DNA of 43,348 nucleotides from an uncultured bacterium (lineage in GTDB: Bacteria > Actinomycetota > Coriobacteriia > Coriobacteriales > Eggerthellaceae). Where the stretch lies: contig CANOCK010000004.1 in the NCBI GenBank assembly GCA_947564525.1, forward strand, positions 1 to 43,348, read 5' to 3'. Both the position numbers and the translations under genes were made by a program. Positions 18,746-27,193 of the stretch are shown here, one piece after another (position 1 is the first letter of the stretch; the number at the start of each line of letters is the position of its first letter). The notes beneath the pieces are model-generated. The model was not told the origin of the DNA. It did no database searches and saw only the letters and a program-made list of their open reading frames with translations.

Positions 18746-18751
18746 ATTATG
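18746..18751 (-). promoter_or_regulatory. -10 box of a likely leaderless permease gene
   Basis: CATAAT on the minus strand ends eight bases before the ATG at 18737, leaving room for at most one or two leader bases. Second leaderless-type arrangement in the window. Confidence 0.5.
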
Positions 18752-18871
18752 CACGGTCTGGCGGCCGCGACGGCTTGCGGGGCGGGCGCATCCGGCGTGG
18801 GACCGGGCGAGCAGCGGACGAGCTGCCTGCGCTGAGCGGTCGGCTGCTGGCCACCGGTCGCTGAGATTCCC

Positions 18872-18877
18872 TATAAT
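18872..18877 (+). promoter_or_regulatory. -10 box of the EamA transporter gene
   Basis: A perfect TATAAT, 34 bp before the ATG. The best -35 candidate, CTGGCC at 18847, is weak and spaced 19 bp. Confidence 0.55.
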
Positions 18878-18911
18878 CCTTCCTGACAGATCGCGTGAGG
18901 GAAGGGCTCCT

Positions 18912-19859
18912 ATGGCGCATCGACGACCTCAAGGCTCGTGGCTCGGCTACGGGTTCGCCATCGCCCAGGCGGTGCTCTACTCCATGATGGGCATCTTCGG
19001 CAAGCTCCTCTACGAGACGGGCCTGTCCGCCCAGGAGACGGTGCTCCTGCGCTACCTGGCCACCACCGTCATACTCGGGGTGGTGCTGCTGGCGTGGCGC
19101 AAGCACCGGCTGGTCAGCCGCGAGCCCATGGTCTACGTGCAGGCGGCGTTCTTCTTCGTCAGCACGTTGTTCTACTTCTTGGCCGTCGAGCGGCTGTCGG
19201 CGGGCATCGCCACGGTCATCTTCTACCTCTATCCGGTGCTGGTCGCCCTGCTCAGCCTCGTCGTGCTCCATGAGCGCTTCTCGGCGCCCACGGCCGTGGC
19301 CCTCGGGTTCGCCGTGGGCGGCCTTCTGCTGGTGTCGGGCGTGGCCGAGAGCGAGGTGGTGCTCGACGCCCTGGGCATCGTCTACGGCGCCATCTCCTGC
19401 GTGGCCTTCGCCGTCTACACCGTGCTGGTGCAGAAGGCTGGCCGCGCCGAGGACCCCTTCACGCTGACCTTCACCATATCGTGGACGAACCTGGTGGCTG
19501 CGGCGCTCATCTTCGCGCCGAGCGTGCCGACCATGCTGCGCCTGGATGGCGCCCAGCTCGGCCTCGGCAGCCTGCTGGCGGTGCTGTGCACCATCGCCCC
19601 CATGCTGCTCTACATCGTGGCCATCAAGCGCATCGGCGGCACCAGGACCGCCCTCATCGGCATCAGCCAGACGCCGTTCTCGCTGCTGTTCGCCTACTTG
19701 ATCCTGGGCGAGCAGCTCACGGTGCTGCAAGGAGCGGGCGCGGCGCTCATCGTGGTGGGCGTCGCCATCGTGACGGCGGCGCCGGCCAAGGGCGCGGACG
19801 AGCCGGAGGCGCCAGGAGGGCGGGAAGCGCAGGGAGCGGGCCCGAGGCGCGCGGCGTGA
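18912..19859 (+). CDS. EamA/DMT-family transporter
   Basis: This 315-residue protein has ten transmembrane helices arranged as two five-helix EamA repeats (~12-140 and ~155-290), the pattern of drug/metabolite transporters such as RhaT or YdcZ relatives. Typical motifs include LRYLATTVILGVVLL, SAGIATVIFYLYPVLVALLS and TRTALIGISQTPFSLLFAYLILGEQL. A short hydrophilic Pro/Gly/Ala tail ends the protein. The ATG at 18912 is chosen because GAGGGAAGGG lies upstream and the promoter maps 34 bp before it; the frame is open further upstream but there overlaps the promoter. The substrate is unknown. Transcribed alone. Confidence 0.92.
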   Translation: MAHRRPQGSWLGYGFAIAQAVLYSMMGIFGKLLYETGLSAQETVLLRYLATTVILGVVLLAWRKHRLVSREPMVYVQAAFFFVSTLFYFLAVERLSAGIATVIFYLYPVLVALLSLVVLHERFSAPTAVALGFAVGGLLLVSGVAESEVVLDALGIVYGAISCVAFAVYTVLVQKAGRAEDPFTLTFTISWTNLVAAALIFAPSVPTMLRLDGAQLGLGSLLAVLCTIAPMLLYIVAIKRIGGTRTALIGISQTPFSLLFAYLILGEQLTVLQGAGAALIVVGVAIVTAAPAKGADEPEAPGGREAQGAGPRRAA

Positions 19860-19995
19860 CGCGTCCTGCTGCCTCGCCTCGTGCACCTTCGCCCTCGAGC
19901 ATTGCCAAACGGTAATCGACGTGCAAGCTGCCGATAACCTGGGAATGCCATCATAGGGGCCAAGGACGTAGGAGCCCCTTCGGAAAGGAGTCCCC

Positions 19996-20079
19996 ATGTT
20001 GACCTTGGCTCTCGGCGCGATCCTCTTCGGCGTCATCTGCGCAGCCATGGCCGGCTGCGTGGCGGTGGCCCTCCTCTGA
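19996..20079 (+). CDS. 27-residue hydrophobic peptide, putative small membrane protein
   Basis: A very short frame with a strong, well-placed AAAGGAG five bases before the ATG. The product (MLTLALGAILFGVICAAMAG..., ending VAVALL) is hydrophobic throughout, long enough for one membrane helix, with small-residue patterns (Gly, Ala) that favour helix packing and two cysteines. It has no charged residues. It lies between the EamA gene and the DNA glycosylase gene, each with its own signals. It could be a small regulatory membrane protein, a type I toxin-like peptide or a leader peptide. No convincing promoter or antisense RNA was identified. The ribosome-binding site is the main evidence. Confidence 0.55.
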   Translation: MLTLALGAILFGVICAAMAGCVAVALL

Positions 20080-20122
20080 CAGGGCCCGCGGCGCGGCCTG
20101 GGCTCGGGTCGCGCCAGCCCGC

Positions 20123-20128
20123 TATAAT
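20123..20128 (+). promoter_or_regulatory. -10 box of the DNA glycosylase gene
   Basis: A perfect TATAAT 38 bp before the ATG at 20167; no clear -35 box. Confidence 0.55.
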
Positions 20129-20166
20129 GCGAAGCGCACGCCTCAGATGGAGGGAAGGAGCCGCCC

Positions 20167-20682
20167 ATGGCAGGCAGCCGCGGGGCCGAGCGCGTGGCCC
20201 ATCCGCTCGACCCGGTGTTCGACGAGCGCTCCCGGGTGCTGGTGCTGGGCACCATGCCCTCGCCGGCTTCCCGCGCGACGGGCTTCTACTACGGCCACCC
20301 GCAGAACCGCTTCTGGAAGGTGATGGCGGCGCTGTTCGACGAGCCGCTGCCCGCCACCAACGACGAGCGCCGGGACCTGGCCCTGCGCCATGGCATCGCG
20401 TTATGGGACGTGCTGGCGGAATGCTCCATCGAAGGCGCCTCCGACGGCTCCATCGGCGCTTGCGTGCCGAACGACCTGGCGCGCATCCTGGATCGCGCCC
20501 CCATCCGGGCCATCTTCTGCACGGGGGCGAAGGCTGCCGAGCTCTACGGCCGCCATTGCGAGGCTGCCGCGGGGCGCCCCTGCGTGCGACTGCCCTCCAC
20601 GAGCCCGGCCAACGCCAGCTTCTCCCTCGACCGGCTCGTCGAGGCCTATCGGGCCATCGTGCCCTTCGCCCTGGGCCGCTAG
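20167..20682 (+). CDS. Uracil-DNA glycosylase superfamily, DNA-deoxyinosine glycosylase type
   Basis: This 171-residue protein fits the Mug/hypoxanthine-DNA glycosylase branch (TIGR04274 type) of the uracil-DNA glycosylase superfamily, which removes deaminated bases from DNA. Motif 1 is LGTMPSPASRATGFYYGHPQNRFWKVM (27-53); the later motif is LPSTSPANA (142-150), with the family's terminal Ser/Asn-containing loop. CTGAKAAELY is the usual strand between them. The start has GGAGGGAAGGAG about 6 bases upstream. Its TAG stop shares the palindrome CTAG with the stop codon of telA on the other strand, so the two genes end tail to tail with a 4-bp overlap. Confidence 0.9.
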   Translation: MAGSRGAERVAHPLDPVFDERSRVLVLGTMPSPASRATGFYYGHPQNRFWKVMAALFDEPLPATNDERRDLALRHGIALWDVLAECSIEGASDGSIGACVPNDLARILDRAPIRAIFCTGAKAAELYGRHCEAAAGRPCVRLPSTSPANASFSLDRLVEAYRAIVPFALGR

Positions 20683-21836
20683 CCGCGCACCTGGAGCAGC
20701 TTCTCCTTCAGCTCCGCCTCCATCCGGCGGATCTCCAGCTCGGCCTCGGCGCGCTTGGCCCGGCCTTCGTCCTGGATCTTCATGACCTCGTCGAAGGTCT
20801 GGATTAGGCTCTCGTTGGTGGCGCGCAGCGTCTCCACGTCCACGATGCCCCGCTCGCTCTCGCGGGCCACCTCCACCGTGGAGGTCTTCAGCTTCTCGGC
20901 GTTCTTGCGCAAGAGCTCGTTGGTCATGTCCGTCACGGCGGACTGAGCGCGCAGGGCCGCTTCGTTGTTGGCCATGCCGAGCGCCAGCACCATCTGGCTC
21001 TTCCAGAGGGGGATGGTGTTCACCAGGGTGGTCTGGATCTTCTCGATCATGAGCATCTCGTTGCCCTGGACCAGGCGGATCTGCGGTGCCATCTGCATGG
21101 CGATGGTCCGGGTGAGGTCCAGGTCGGCCAGCTTCTTCTCGAAGCGGTTGCAGGAGGCCTCCAGCTTCTGCACCGCTTCGGCGTCCTCGGTGCGGCCGGT
21201 CCGCTTGGCCGTGGCCACTAGCTCCCGCAGCTCGCCGTCGCGCACCTCGGCCAGGCGCTTGCGGCCGGCCAGGAGGTACATGGTCAGCTCCTTGAAGTAG
21301 GTGAGGTTCAGCTCGTAGAGCTTGTCGAGCATGGCGGCATCCTTCATGAGGGTCACCTGGTGCCCCTCCAGGGCGCCGACGATCTTGTCCACGTTGGCTT
21401 GGGCCTTGTCGTAGCGCGCCTTCATGGCGACGATCTTGTTCGCCTGACGCTTGAACAGGCCGAACAGCCCCTTCTCCTCTTCGGCGTCGAAGCTCTTGAG
21501 CTCGATCACCACGTTGGCGATCAAATCCCCCGCCTCGCCGAGCTCCTGGGTGCGCACCTTGGCCAGCGCTGTCTCGGAGAAGTCGGCCATCTTCTTCTGG
21601 GCGCCGGCGCCGTACTGGAGCACCTGTTGGGAGTTGGCGATGTCGATCTGCTGGGAGAAGGCCTCCACCTGGGCGCGCTCCTCCTCGCTCAGGGAGTCCT
21701 CCAGGGCCGGAGCGCCCACGGCTTCGGCTTCGACGATGAGGGCCTCCACGGTGGGCTCGGGTTCGCTGGCCCCGAGGGGCTCCAAGGTGAGCTCGGGGAT
21801 GGGCGCGGCCGTGGTCTTGGACAGGTCGTCGGTCAT
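20679..21836 (-). CDS. Toxic anion resistance protein, TelA family
   Basis: This 385-residue, mostly helical soluble protein belongs to the TelA/YceH family (toxic anion resistance, linked to tellurite and envelope stress). Family features include LFGLFKRQANKIVAMKARYDKAQANVDKI, LYELNLTYFKELTMYLLAGRKRL and the C-terminal RLVQGNEMLMIEKIQTTLVNTIPLWKSQM block. The N-terminal ~45 residues are Pro/Glu-rich and disordered. The ATG overlaps the stop of the upstream xpaC-like gene in ATGA, so the pair is translationally coupled, matching the usual xpaC-telA operon. Its precise molecular function is not settled. No tellurite-specific genes (terC/D/Z) are in the window. Confidence 0.92.
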   Translation of the reverse strand: MTDDLSKTTAAPIPELTLEPLGASEPEPTVEALIVEAEAVGAPALEDSLSEEERAQVEAFSQQIDIANSQQVLQYGAGAQKKMADFSETALAKVRTQELGEAGDLIANVVIELKSFDAEEEKGLFGLFKRQANKIVAMKARYDKAQANVDKIVGALEGHQVTLMKDAAMLDKLYELNLTYFKELTMYLLAGRKRLAEVRDGELRELVATAKRTGRTEDAEAVQKLEASCNRFEKKLADLDLTRTIAMQMAPQIRLVQGNEMLMIEKIQTTLVNTIPLWKSQMVLALGMANNEAALRAQSAVTDMTNELLRKNAEKLKTSTVEVARESERGIVDVETLRATNESLIQTFDEVMKIQDEGRAKRAEAELEIRRMEAELKEKLLQVRG

Positions 21837-23155
21837 GGCTGGGTCCTTTCGTCGGGGTCGGCGGGATCGGCGGCGGGCCGGGCGGCTCCGGGCGCGTCGA
21901 AGGGGCTGTCGGTCAGGCCCTCCTGGGCCAACATGGCGTGGAGCACGGCGATGTCGGAGGACACGTCCAGCGACAGGTCGCGGAAGGTGTCGTCCAGCAG
22001 CTTCTCGTAGGCGCTGGCCAGCACGGCCAGGGTCTGCTCGATCTCCTGGCGCGAGCTGGCGATGTTCTCGCCTTGGACGGGCTGCTCCTCCAGCTCGTCA
22101 TAGGCGGCGAGCAGCTTCACGGTGGTGGGCAGGTAGTAGCCGGTCAGCCGCCCCAGCCGCTCCACGGCGGAGGGCTCGTCAGCGACGCGTTCCAGGATGC
22201 GGCCCACCAGGCCCTCGATGCGCGCGATCTGGGCGCTCAGGGCCTTGTCGTCGATGGCGGCATCCAGCTCGCGCAGCTGCTCGAGGTAGGAGCGTCCCTG
22301 GTCGAGGAAGGCCTGGGCCTCGGGCGGCAGCGCCCCGTGGGCGGCTTGGGCCCGGGCGCGCTCGCGGGCTTGGGCCTGCTGCTCCAGGGCTCGTTGGCGC
22401 TGGGCGCCCTGGGCCTGGCGGTACAGCTGGTAGGAGCCGTCGGTCACCATGAGGCAGGTGCCCTCGTCGTCGATGTGGCCCTGGGGCAGCAGCCCGTGGC
22501 GCAGCATCCGACGGGCCGAGGAGCGGGCCTGCTTCTCGGTGGACTGGGTCTGGGCGGCAAGCTCTCGGAAGGTGCACACCTCGCGCTCGCCGAACACGCG
22601 CCGGTAGGACCGCGCCCGCTGGGCGATGCCCAGGCGTCGCGCACCGGCTGCCGTCAGCCATGCGCACAGCGCCGTTGCCACGCCGGCCGCGCCCATCGCC
22701 AGCGCCCAGGGGGTCGCACCGAGGATGAGAGTGCCGGTGAGCATCAGCGCGGCGGCGCCGGCCGAGCCGAGGGCGCCCAGGCCGCCGAGGGCCGTCATGA
22801 CGGTGCCGCTGACGGTGAGGCCGACGGGCGAGCGGAAGCGCTTCTTGAGGGCGGCGGCGCGCTCGCGGGCCTGGGCACGGGCCAGGGTGCTCGGGGCCGT
22901 GCCTGGGCGGGCGGGGCGCACGGGGCGCCCGGTGGGCGGGGGAGGCGCCGGTGTGGTTGATGCGGCGGAGGGCCCTGGGGCGGCTGGCCCTTGGGCCGTG
23001 GCCTGGCGATGCTTCTCCACGGCTTGGCCGATGGCATCGCCCAGGGCGTCCCCGGCGCTGTCGATGCCCTTGACGACGCCTTGGACGAGCTGGGCGACCG
23101 ACTGGTCGATGGATCGGCAGAGCCGCTCGAAATCCTGTGGGGACATGCTTGGCAA
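21833..23155 (-). CDS. XpaC-like membrane protein partnered with TelA
   Basis: This ~440-residue protein looks like the XpaC/YceG-type family (5-bromo-4-chloroindolyl phosphate hydrolysis protein) found upstream of telA. It has an N-terminal helix (SPQDFERLCRSIDQSVAQLV), a Pro/Ala-rich linker (~50-95), one or two transmembrane helices (~115-175), a region resembling a winged helix (CTFRELAAQTQSTEKQARSSARRMLRHGLL), an Ala/Gln/Arg-rich coiled coil and the C-terminal helical domain (LLAAYDELEEQPVQGENI, YEKLLDDTFRDLSLDVSSDI) that is the family hallmark. The start is uncertain: TTG at 23155 has GGGAGGA at ideal distance; ATG at 23146 is the alternative. The frame is open to 23206, but that part overlaps a -10 box. 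Confidence 0.82.
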   Translation of the reverse strand: MPSMSPQDFERLCRSIDQSVAQLVQGVVKGIDSAGDALGDAIGQAVEKHRQATAQGPAAPGPSAASTTPAPPPPTGRPVRPARPGTAPSTLARAQARERAAALKKRFRSPVGLTVSGTVMTALGGLGALGSAGAAALMLTGTLILGATPWALAMGAAGVATALCAWLTAAGARRLGIAQRARSYRRVFGEREVCTFRELAAQTQSTEKQARSSARRMLRHGLLPQGHIDDEGTCLMVTDGSYQLYRQAQGAQRQRALEQQAQARERARAQAAHGALPPEAQAFLDQGRSYLEQLRELDAAIDDKALSAQIARIEGLVGRILERVADEPSAVERLGRLTGYYLPTTVKLLAAYDELEEQPVQGENIASSRQEIEQTLAVLASAYEKLLDDTFRDLSLDVSSDIAVLHAMLAQEGLTDSPFDAPGAARPAADPADPDERTQP

Positions 23156-23197
23156 CGGTTCCTCCCGGATGCCTTGGAGGTGCAGGTAGTCCCTCGA

Positions 23198-23203
23198 TTC
23201 TAC
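23198..23203 (-). promoter_or_regulatory. -10 box of the xpaC-telA operon
   Basis: TAGAAT on the minus strand, 42 bp before the TTG at 23155, between tex and this operon. No clear -35 box. Confidence 0.4.
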
Positions 23204-23215
23204 CACGTCAGGACG

Positions 23216-25348
23216 TCACCTCATGGACAGGGATATGCGCCCGCGCCCCTCGTCCACGGCGGTCACCCGCACTTTCACCACGTCGCCCACGGCCACCACC
23301 TCGCTCGGGTGCCGCACGAAGCGGTCCGCCATCTGGGACACGTGCACCAGGCCGTCCTGGTGCACGCCGATGTCCACGAAGGCCCCGAAGTCCACCACGT
23401 TGCGCACGGTGCCCGTGAGCTCCATGCCCTCCTTCAGATCGCCCATCTCCCGCACGGAGCGGCTGAGCACCACCGGTGGCGCGTCGTCGCGCGGGTCGCG
23501 CCCAGGCTTCTCCAGCTCGGCTACCATGTCCCGCAGCGTGGGCTCCCCCACGCCTAGCTCCTGGGCCAGGGCGCCCAGGTCGCCCAGGCGCTCGGCCAGG
23601 CCGCCCGCGCCCCCGGCGGCCACGGCCCCGGGGCCCAGCCCCGCGCGCTCCAGCACCGCCGTGGCCACCTTGTAGCTCTCGGGATGCACGCCGGTGGCGT
23701 CCAGCGGCTGGCGCCCGTCGCGGATGCGCAGGAAGCCGGCGCAGTTCTGGAACGCCTTGGGGCCCAGCTTCGGCACGGCCTTGAGCTCCGTGCGGCTGCG
23801 AAAGGGCCCGTGCTCCTCTCGGTAGGCCACGATGTTGCGGGCCACGGCCGGCCCGATGCCGGCCACGTAGCCGAGCAGGCTCGCGCTGGCGGTGTTGAGG
23901 TCCACGCCCACGGCGTTCACCACGCGCTCCACCACCCCGGCCAGGGCGCGGCCGAGCTCGGCCTGGTCGAGGTCGTGCTGGTACTGGCCCACGCCGATGG
24001 ACTGCGGGGGGATCTTCACCAGCTCTGCCAGAGGGTCTTGCAGCCGGCGCCCCAGGCTGAGCGCCCCGCGGGTGGTGACGTCCAGGCCGGGGTGCTCCTC
24101 GGTGGCCAGGGCCGAGGCGGAGTACACCGACGCGCCGGCCTCGTTGACCACGGTGCAGCCCAAGGGGCGGTGGAACCGCTCGATGAAGCCCTCCACCACC
24201 TCCTGGGCCTCGCGGCTGGCGGTGCCGTTGCCGATGACCACCACGTTGACGTCGTAGCGGTCCTCCAGCTCGGCCAGCACGCGCTCGGTCTCGGCCACCT
24301 GGCGCCGCGGCGGCGTGGGGTAGACGGTGCCGTGGTCCAGCAGCTTGCCGTACTCGTCCAGCACCGCCAGCTTGCAGCCGGTGCGGTAACCGGGGTCCAG
24401 GGCGATGATGCGCGCGCCCCGCACCGGCCGCTGGCGCAGGAGCGCCTCGGTGTTGCGGGCGAAGACGCCGATGGCCTCGGCTTGGGCCCGCTCGGTGAGC
24501 TCGGCGCGCATCTCGCGCTCCAGCGCGGGGGCGATGAGGCGCCGGTAGCTGTCGGCGATGGCGGCGCCGAGCGGCTCCGACCAGGGGCTGCGTCCCTTAA
24601 GGAACCGCCGTTCCAACCGGCTTCGGGCCTCGTCGCCATCCAGGCGCACCTGCACGCGCAGCGTCCCCTCCTTCTCGCCGCGGTTGGCGGCCAGCACCCG
24701 GTGGCCCGGGATGCGCCCCAGGCTCTCCGGCGGGCGGGGCGGCTCGGCCGGGTCCGGCTCCCCCATGGGCTCCGTGGCCAGCTGCCCGTGGCGCCGCGCG
24801 AGGGAGCGCAAGGCGCCCAGGGCCTCGGCGTCCTCGGCGATGACCTCGGCCACGATGTCCTGGGCGCCGGCCAGGGCATCGGCGGCGGTGGGGTAGGCCG
24901 AGCCCTCCTTGGCGAAGACCGCAGCCGCCACCAGGGGGTCGCCGTCGCGGCGGCCTTGGGCCATCATGCGCTGGGCCAGGGGCTCCAGGCCGGCTTCCCG
25001 CGCCTTCGACGCCCGGGTGGCGCGCTTCTTCCGAAAGGGCTTGTAGAGGTCCTCCACCCGCTGGAGCACCGTGGCCTCGGCGATCTTGGCGCGCAGGGCG
25101 TCATCGAGCTTGCCCTGCTCCTCGATGGATCGCAGCACCTCTTCCTTGCGGGCTTGGAGGCTGCGCAGGTAGGCCAGGCGGGCGTCGAGGTCGCGCAGCG
25201 TGGCGTCGTCGAGGCCGCCGGTGGCCTCCTTGCGGTAGCGCGCGATGAAGGGAATGGTGCACCCCTCGTCCAGCAGCGCCATCACGGCGGCCACCTGGCT
25301 CGGGTCCAGGCCCAGGTCGTGGGCTACGAGGGAAGGGATGTCCTCCAT
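23216..25348 (-). CDS. Tex, S1-domain RNA-binding transcription accessory protein
   Basis: This 710-residue protein matches Tex across its length: N-terminal helical domain (IPFIARYRKEATGGLDD), a YqgF/RNase H-like fold (ARIIALDPGYRTGCKLAVLD, VVVIGNGTASREAQE), the conserved VNEAGASVYSAS block, two helix-hairpin-helix motifs (LLGYVAGIGPAVARNIVAYRE, KAVPKLGPKAFQ) and a C-terminal S1 domain (LTGTVRNVVDFGAFVDIGVHQDGLVHVSQM). Tex binds RNA and affects transcription and gene expression broadly. The ATG at 25348 has AAGGAG six bases upstream; the open frame before it is low-complexity Pro/Arg sequence and is excluded. Transcribed alone. Confidence 0.95.
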   Translation of the reverse strand: MEDIPSLVAHDLGLDPSQVAAVMALLDEGCTIPFIARYRKEATGGLDDATLRDLDARLAYLRSLQARKEEVLRSIEEQGKLDDALRAKIAEATVLQRVEDLYKPFRKKRATRASKAREAGLEPLAQRMMAQGRRDGDPLVAAAVFAKEGSAYPTAADALAGAQDIVAEVIAEDAEALGALRSLARRHGQLATEPMGEPDPAEPPRPPESLGRIPGHRVLAANRGEKEGTLRVQVRLDGDEARSRLERRFLKGRSPWSEPLGAAIADSYRRLIAPALEREMRAELTERAQAEAIGVFARNTEALLRQRPVRGARIIALDPGYRTGCKLAVLDEYGKLLDHGTVYPTPPRRQVAETERVLAELEDRYDVNVVVIGNGTASREAQEVVEGFIERFHRPLGCTVVNEAGASVYSASALATEEHPGLDVTTRGALSLGRRLQDPLAELVKIPPQSIGVGQYQHDLDQAELGRALAGVVERVVNAVGVDLNTASASLLGYVAGIGPAVARNIVAYREEHGPFRSRTELKAVPKLGPKAFQNCAGFLRIRDGRQPLDATGVHPESYKVATAVLERAGLGPGAVAAGGAGGLAERLGDLGALAQELGVGEPTLRDMVAELEKPGRDPRDDAPPVVLSRSVREMGDLKEGMELTGTVRNVVDFGAFVDIGVHQDGLVHVSQMADRFVRHPSEVVAVGDVVKVRVTAVDEGRGRISLSMR

Positions 25349-25436
25349 GGATTGCTCCTTGTCGAAGATGGTTGCGCGGCAGGGTTCGGGTCCGCTGCTC
25401 GGTGCTCGGGTCGGCGCTGGGCCTGCCCGAGCTGGC

Positions 25437-25479
25437 GGGGCCGGCCCGGAGCCGCTTCGGACCGGCCCCGCAGTGCGGC
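25437..25479. repeat. G+C-rich hairpin in the tex leader
   Basis: GGGGCCGG (25437-25444) and CCGGCCCC (25472-25479) are perfect inverted repeats with further pairing inside (CGGAGCCGCTTCGG). It lies ~90 bp upstream of the tex start and could fold in its leader or end transcription from the permease side. Nothing else is visible in 25349-25604. Confidence 0.4.
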
Positions 25480-25604
25480 AAAGGGCCATTGTCCCAGAAA
25501 ACCGAGGGCCCGGCCAGGCCAGGTCGTGGCCAAGCCGGGCTGGGTCGGGTCGCGTCGGATCGGGTCCGTCCGCGTTGAGCCTTCTCCTGGAGAGGCCCCT
25601 TCCG

Positions 25605-26291
25605 CTAGAGCTCGCGCTGCTCGTAGAGCCGGGCCGCCAGAAGCGCGCTCGCCCCATAGAGCGCAAGCGCCACTACCGCGGCCACCGCCATAGCCATGGA
25701 CGGGCCGGCGCTGGCTAGCAGCTCGTCCACATCCAAGGTGCTCTCGCCGCCAAGAAGAACCATGCCGGCGGCCACCGCCAGCACCAGCACTACCGGCACC
25801 AGGCGCGTTCCGCTCGTCATGCCGAAGCGCATGACGAGCGGCAGCGTCACCGCTGACGTCAGCAGCACGACCAGCGCGGCCGCCATCCCAGCGGTCGCGA
25901 GCACCGGCAGGCCCGCTTCGTCCAGCGAGAGGCTCTCGGGCACGACGCCCGCTGGCAGCGCCTGGGCCACGGCCCCTATCAGGAGGCCGATGGCCAGGGA
26001 GAACGCTAGCGCACAGGCTGTGACCACGAGCATGCTGGCATAGCGGCCGTAGGCCACCTGACGCCGGCTCAACGGCAGCGTCAGCCGGAAGCGCTCCCAG
26101 CCGTTCCACTCGTCGTAGGCCGCGATGCTGAACAGGTACATGAACGGCACCATGGCGGCCATGCATCCCACGGCTGCCACCGTCATGCCCGACCCCACGG
26201 CGATGAACGCCGCTACGAACACGGTGATGCCCAGAAGCGCGGGGAACGAGTTGCGCGCGGTGATCAGGTCGGAGAACAGCATCGCCTTCAT
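25605..26291 (-). CDS. ABC-2-type transporter permease
   Basis: This 228-residue membrane protein has six predicted helices and is the permease half of a two-gene ABC-2 system. Recognisable features are the N-terminal ITARNSF and, between helices 2 and 3, AAYDEWNGWERFRLTLPLSRRQVAYGRY, a segment typical of permeases that pair with YtrB/BcrA-like ATPases. The ATG overlaps the TGA of the upstream ATPase gene in ATGA, so translation is coupled. It is the last gene of the GntR-ATPase-permease operon. The start at 26291 is clear; longer frames overlap the ATPase gene. The substrate is unknown; this operon type often responds to cell-envelope antibiotics. Confidence 0.88.
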   Translation of the reverse strand: MKAMLFSDLITARNSFPALLGITVFVAAFIAVGSGMTVAAVGCMAAMVPFMYLFSIAAYDEWNGWERFRLTLPLSRRQVAYGRYASMLVVTACALAFSLAIGLLIGAVAQALPAGVVPESLSLDEAGLPVLATAGMAAALVVLLTSAVTLPLVMRFGMTSGTRLVPVVLVLAVAAGMVLLGGESTLDVDELLASAGPSMAMAVAAVVALALYGASALLAARLYEQREL

Positions 26292-27172
26292 AGGGCCTCT
26301 CCCTTCAGCATGATGGTCATGTAGTCTTCGATGGAGGCGCGGTCCACCGCCACGTCGGGCAGCGCTCGGGCGCAGGCGAAGCGGTCGGGCACCAGCACGT
26401 CGACGGCCATCCCGCGGGGCAGCGCCCTCAGGCTGCCGGCGGCGAAGGCCCCGCTGGATGCCAGCCTCTCGAGGTCGGCCGTGCGGCACCGGGCGATGCC
26501 GGCGTCGTCGCAGATGGCGTCCTTCGGGGCGCTGAACGCCAGGCGCCCTTCGTCGATGCAGACCACCTCGTCGGCTATCTTTTCCAGGTCGGTGGTTATA
26601 TGGGTGGACATGAGGATGGCGTGGCCCTCCTCTTCCATGAAGCCGCGCAGCAGGTCCAGCACCTCGTCGCGGGCCAGCGGGTCCAGGCCGGCCGTCGCCT
26701 CGTCCAGTACCAGCAGATCGGGGCGGTGGGCCAGGGCGAAGGCCAGGGAGAGCTTCATGCCCATGCCGCGCGAGAGGCCCTTGACGGGCTTCTTGGGCGT
26801 CAGGCCGAACCGCTCGCACAGTCGCTCGAACTCGGTGGGGTCCCAGCATCGGTAGGCGGCCTTCCCCAGGTCGCCTACGTCGCGCACCCGCATGGTCACG
26901 GGGAAGGCGCAGGTGTCCAGCACCACGCCGATGCGCCGCTTGATGGCGACCAGGTCGGCGCCGGGGGCGTGTGGGTCGCAGCCCAGCAGCTCCACGGTGC
27001 CGGCGTCGAGGGCGGTCATCCCCAAGATGGCCTTGAGGGTGGTGGTCTTTCCCGAGCCGTTGGAGCCGATGAGCCCCACCACCGTGCCCGCGGGCACGGT
27101 GAGGGACAGGCCCTCCAGGGCGAAGCCGTCGTAGCGCTTGGCCAGCCCCTCCGCTCGTATGAGTCGTTCCAT
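26288..27172 (-). CDS. ABC transporter ATP-binding protein (YtrB/BcrA type)
   Basis: This 294-residue ATPase drives the adjacent permease. It has Walker A (GSNGSGKTT, ~36-44), a Q-loop region, a slightly degenerate signature (LSRGMGMKLSLAFALAH), Walker B (LLVLDEATAGLD) and the H-loop (MSTHITTDLE). The C-terminal ~80 residues are the variable extension typical of BcrA/YtrB-type ATPases. The start lies 21 bp after the GntR gene stop, and AAGGCTAGGACC provides a weak ribosome-binding site. It is in the operon controlled by the GntR regulator. Confidence 0.93.
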   Translation of the reverse strand: MERLIRAEGLAKRYDGFALEGLSLTVPAGTVVGLIGSNGSGKTTTLKAILGMTALDAGTVELLGCDPHAPGADLVAIKRRIGVVLDTCAFPVTMRVRDVGDLGKAAYRCWDPTEFERLCERFGLTPKKPVKGLSRGMGMKLSLAFALAHRPDLLVLDEATAGLDPLARDEVLDLLRGFMEEEGHAILMSTHITTDLEKIADEVVCIDEGRLAFSAPKDAICDDAGIARCRTADLERLASSGAFAAGSLRALPRGMAVDVLVPDRFACARALPDVAVDRASIEDYMTIMLKGEAL

Positions 27173-27193
27173 GATGGTCCTAGCCTTTCAGCG

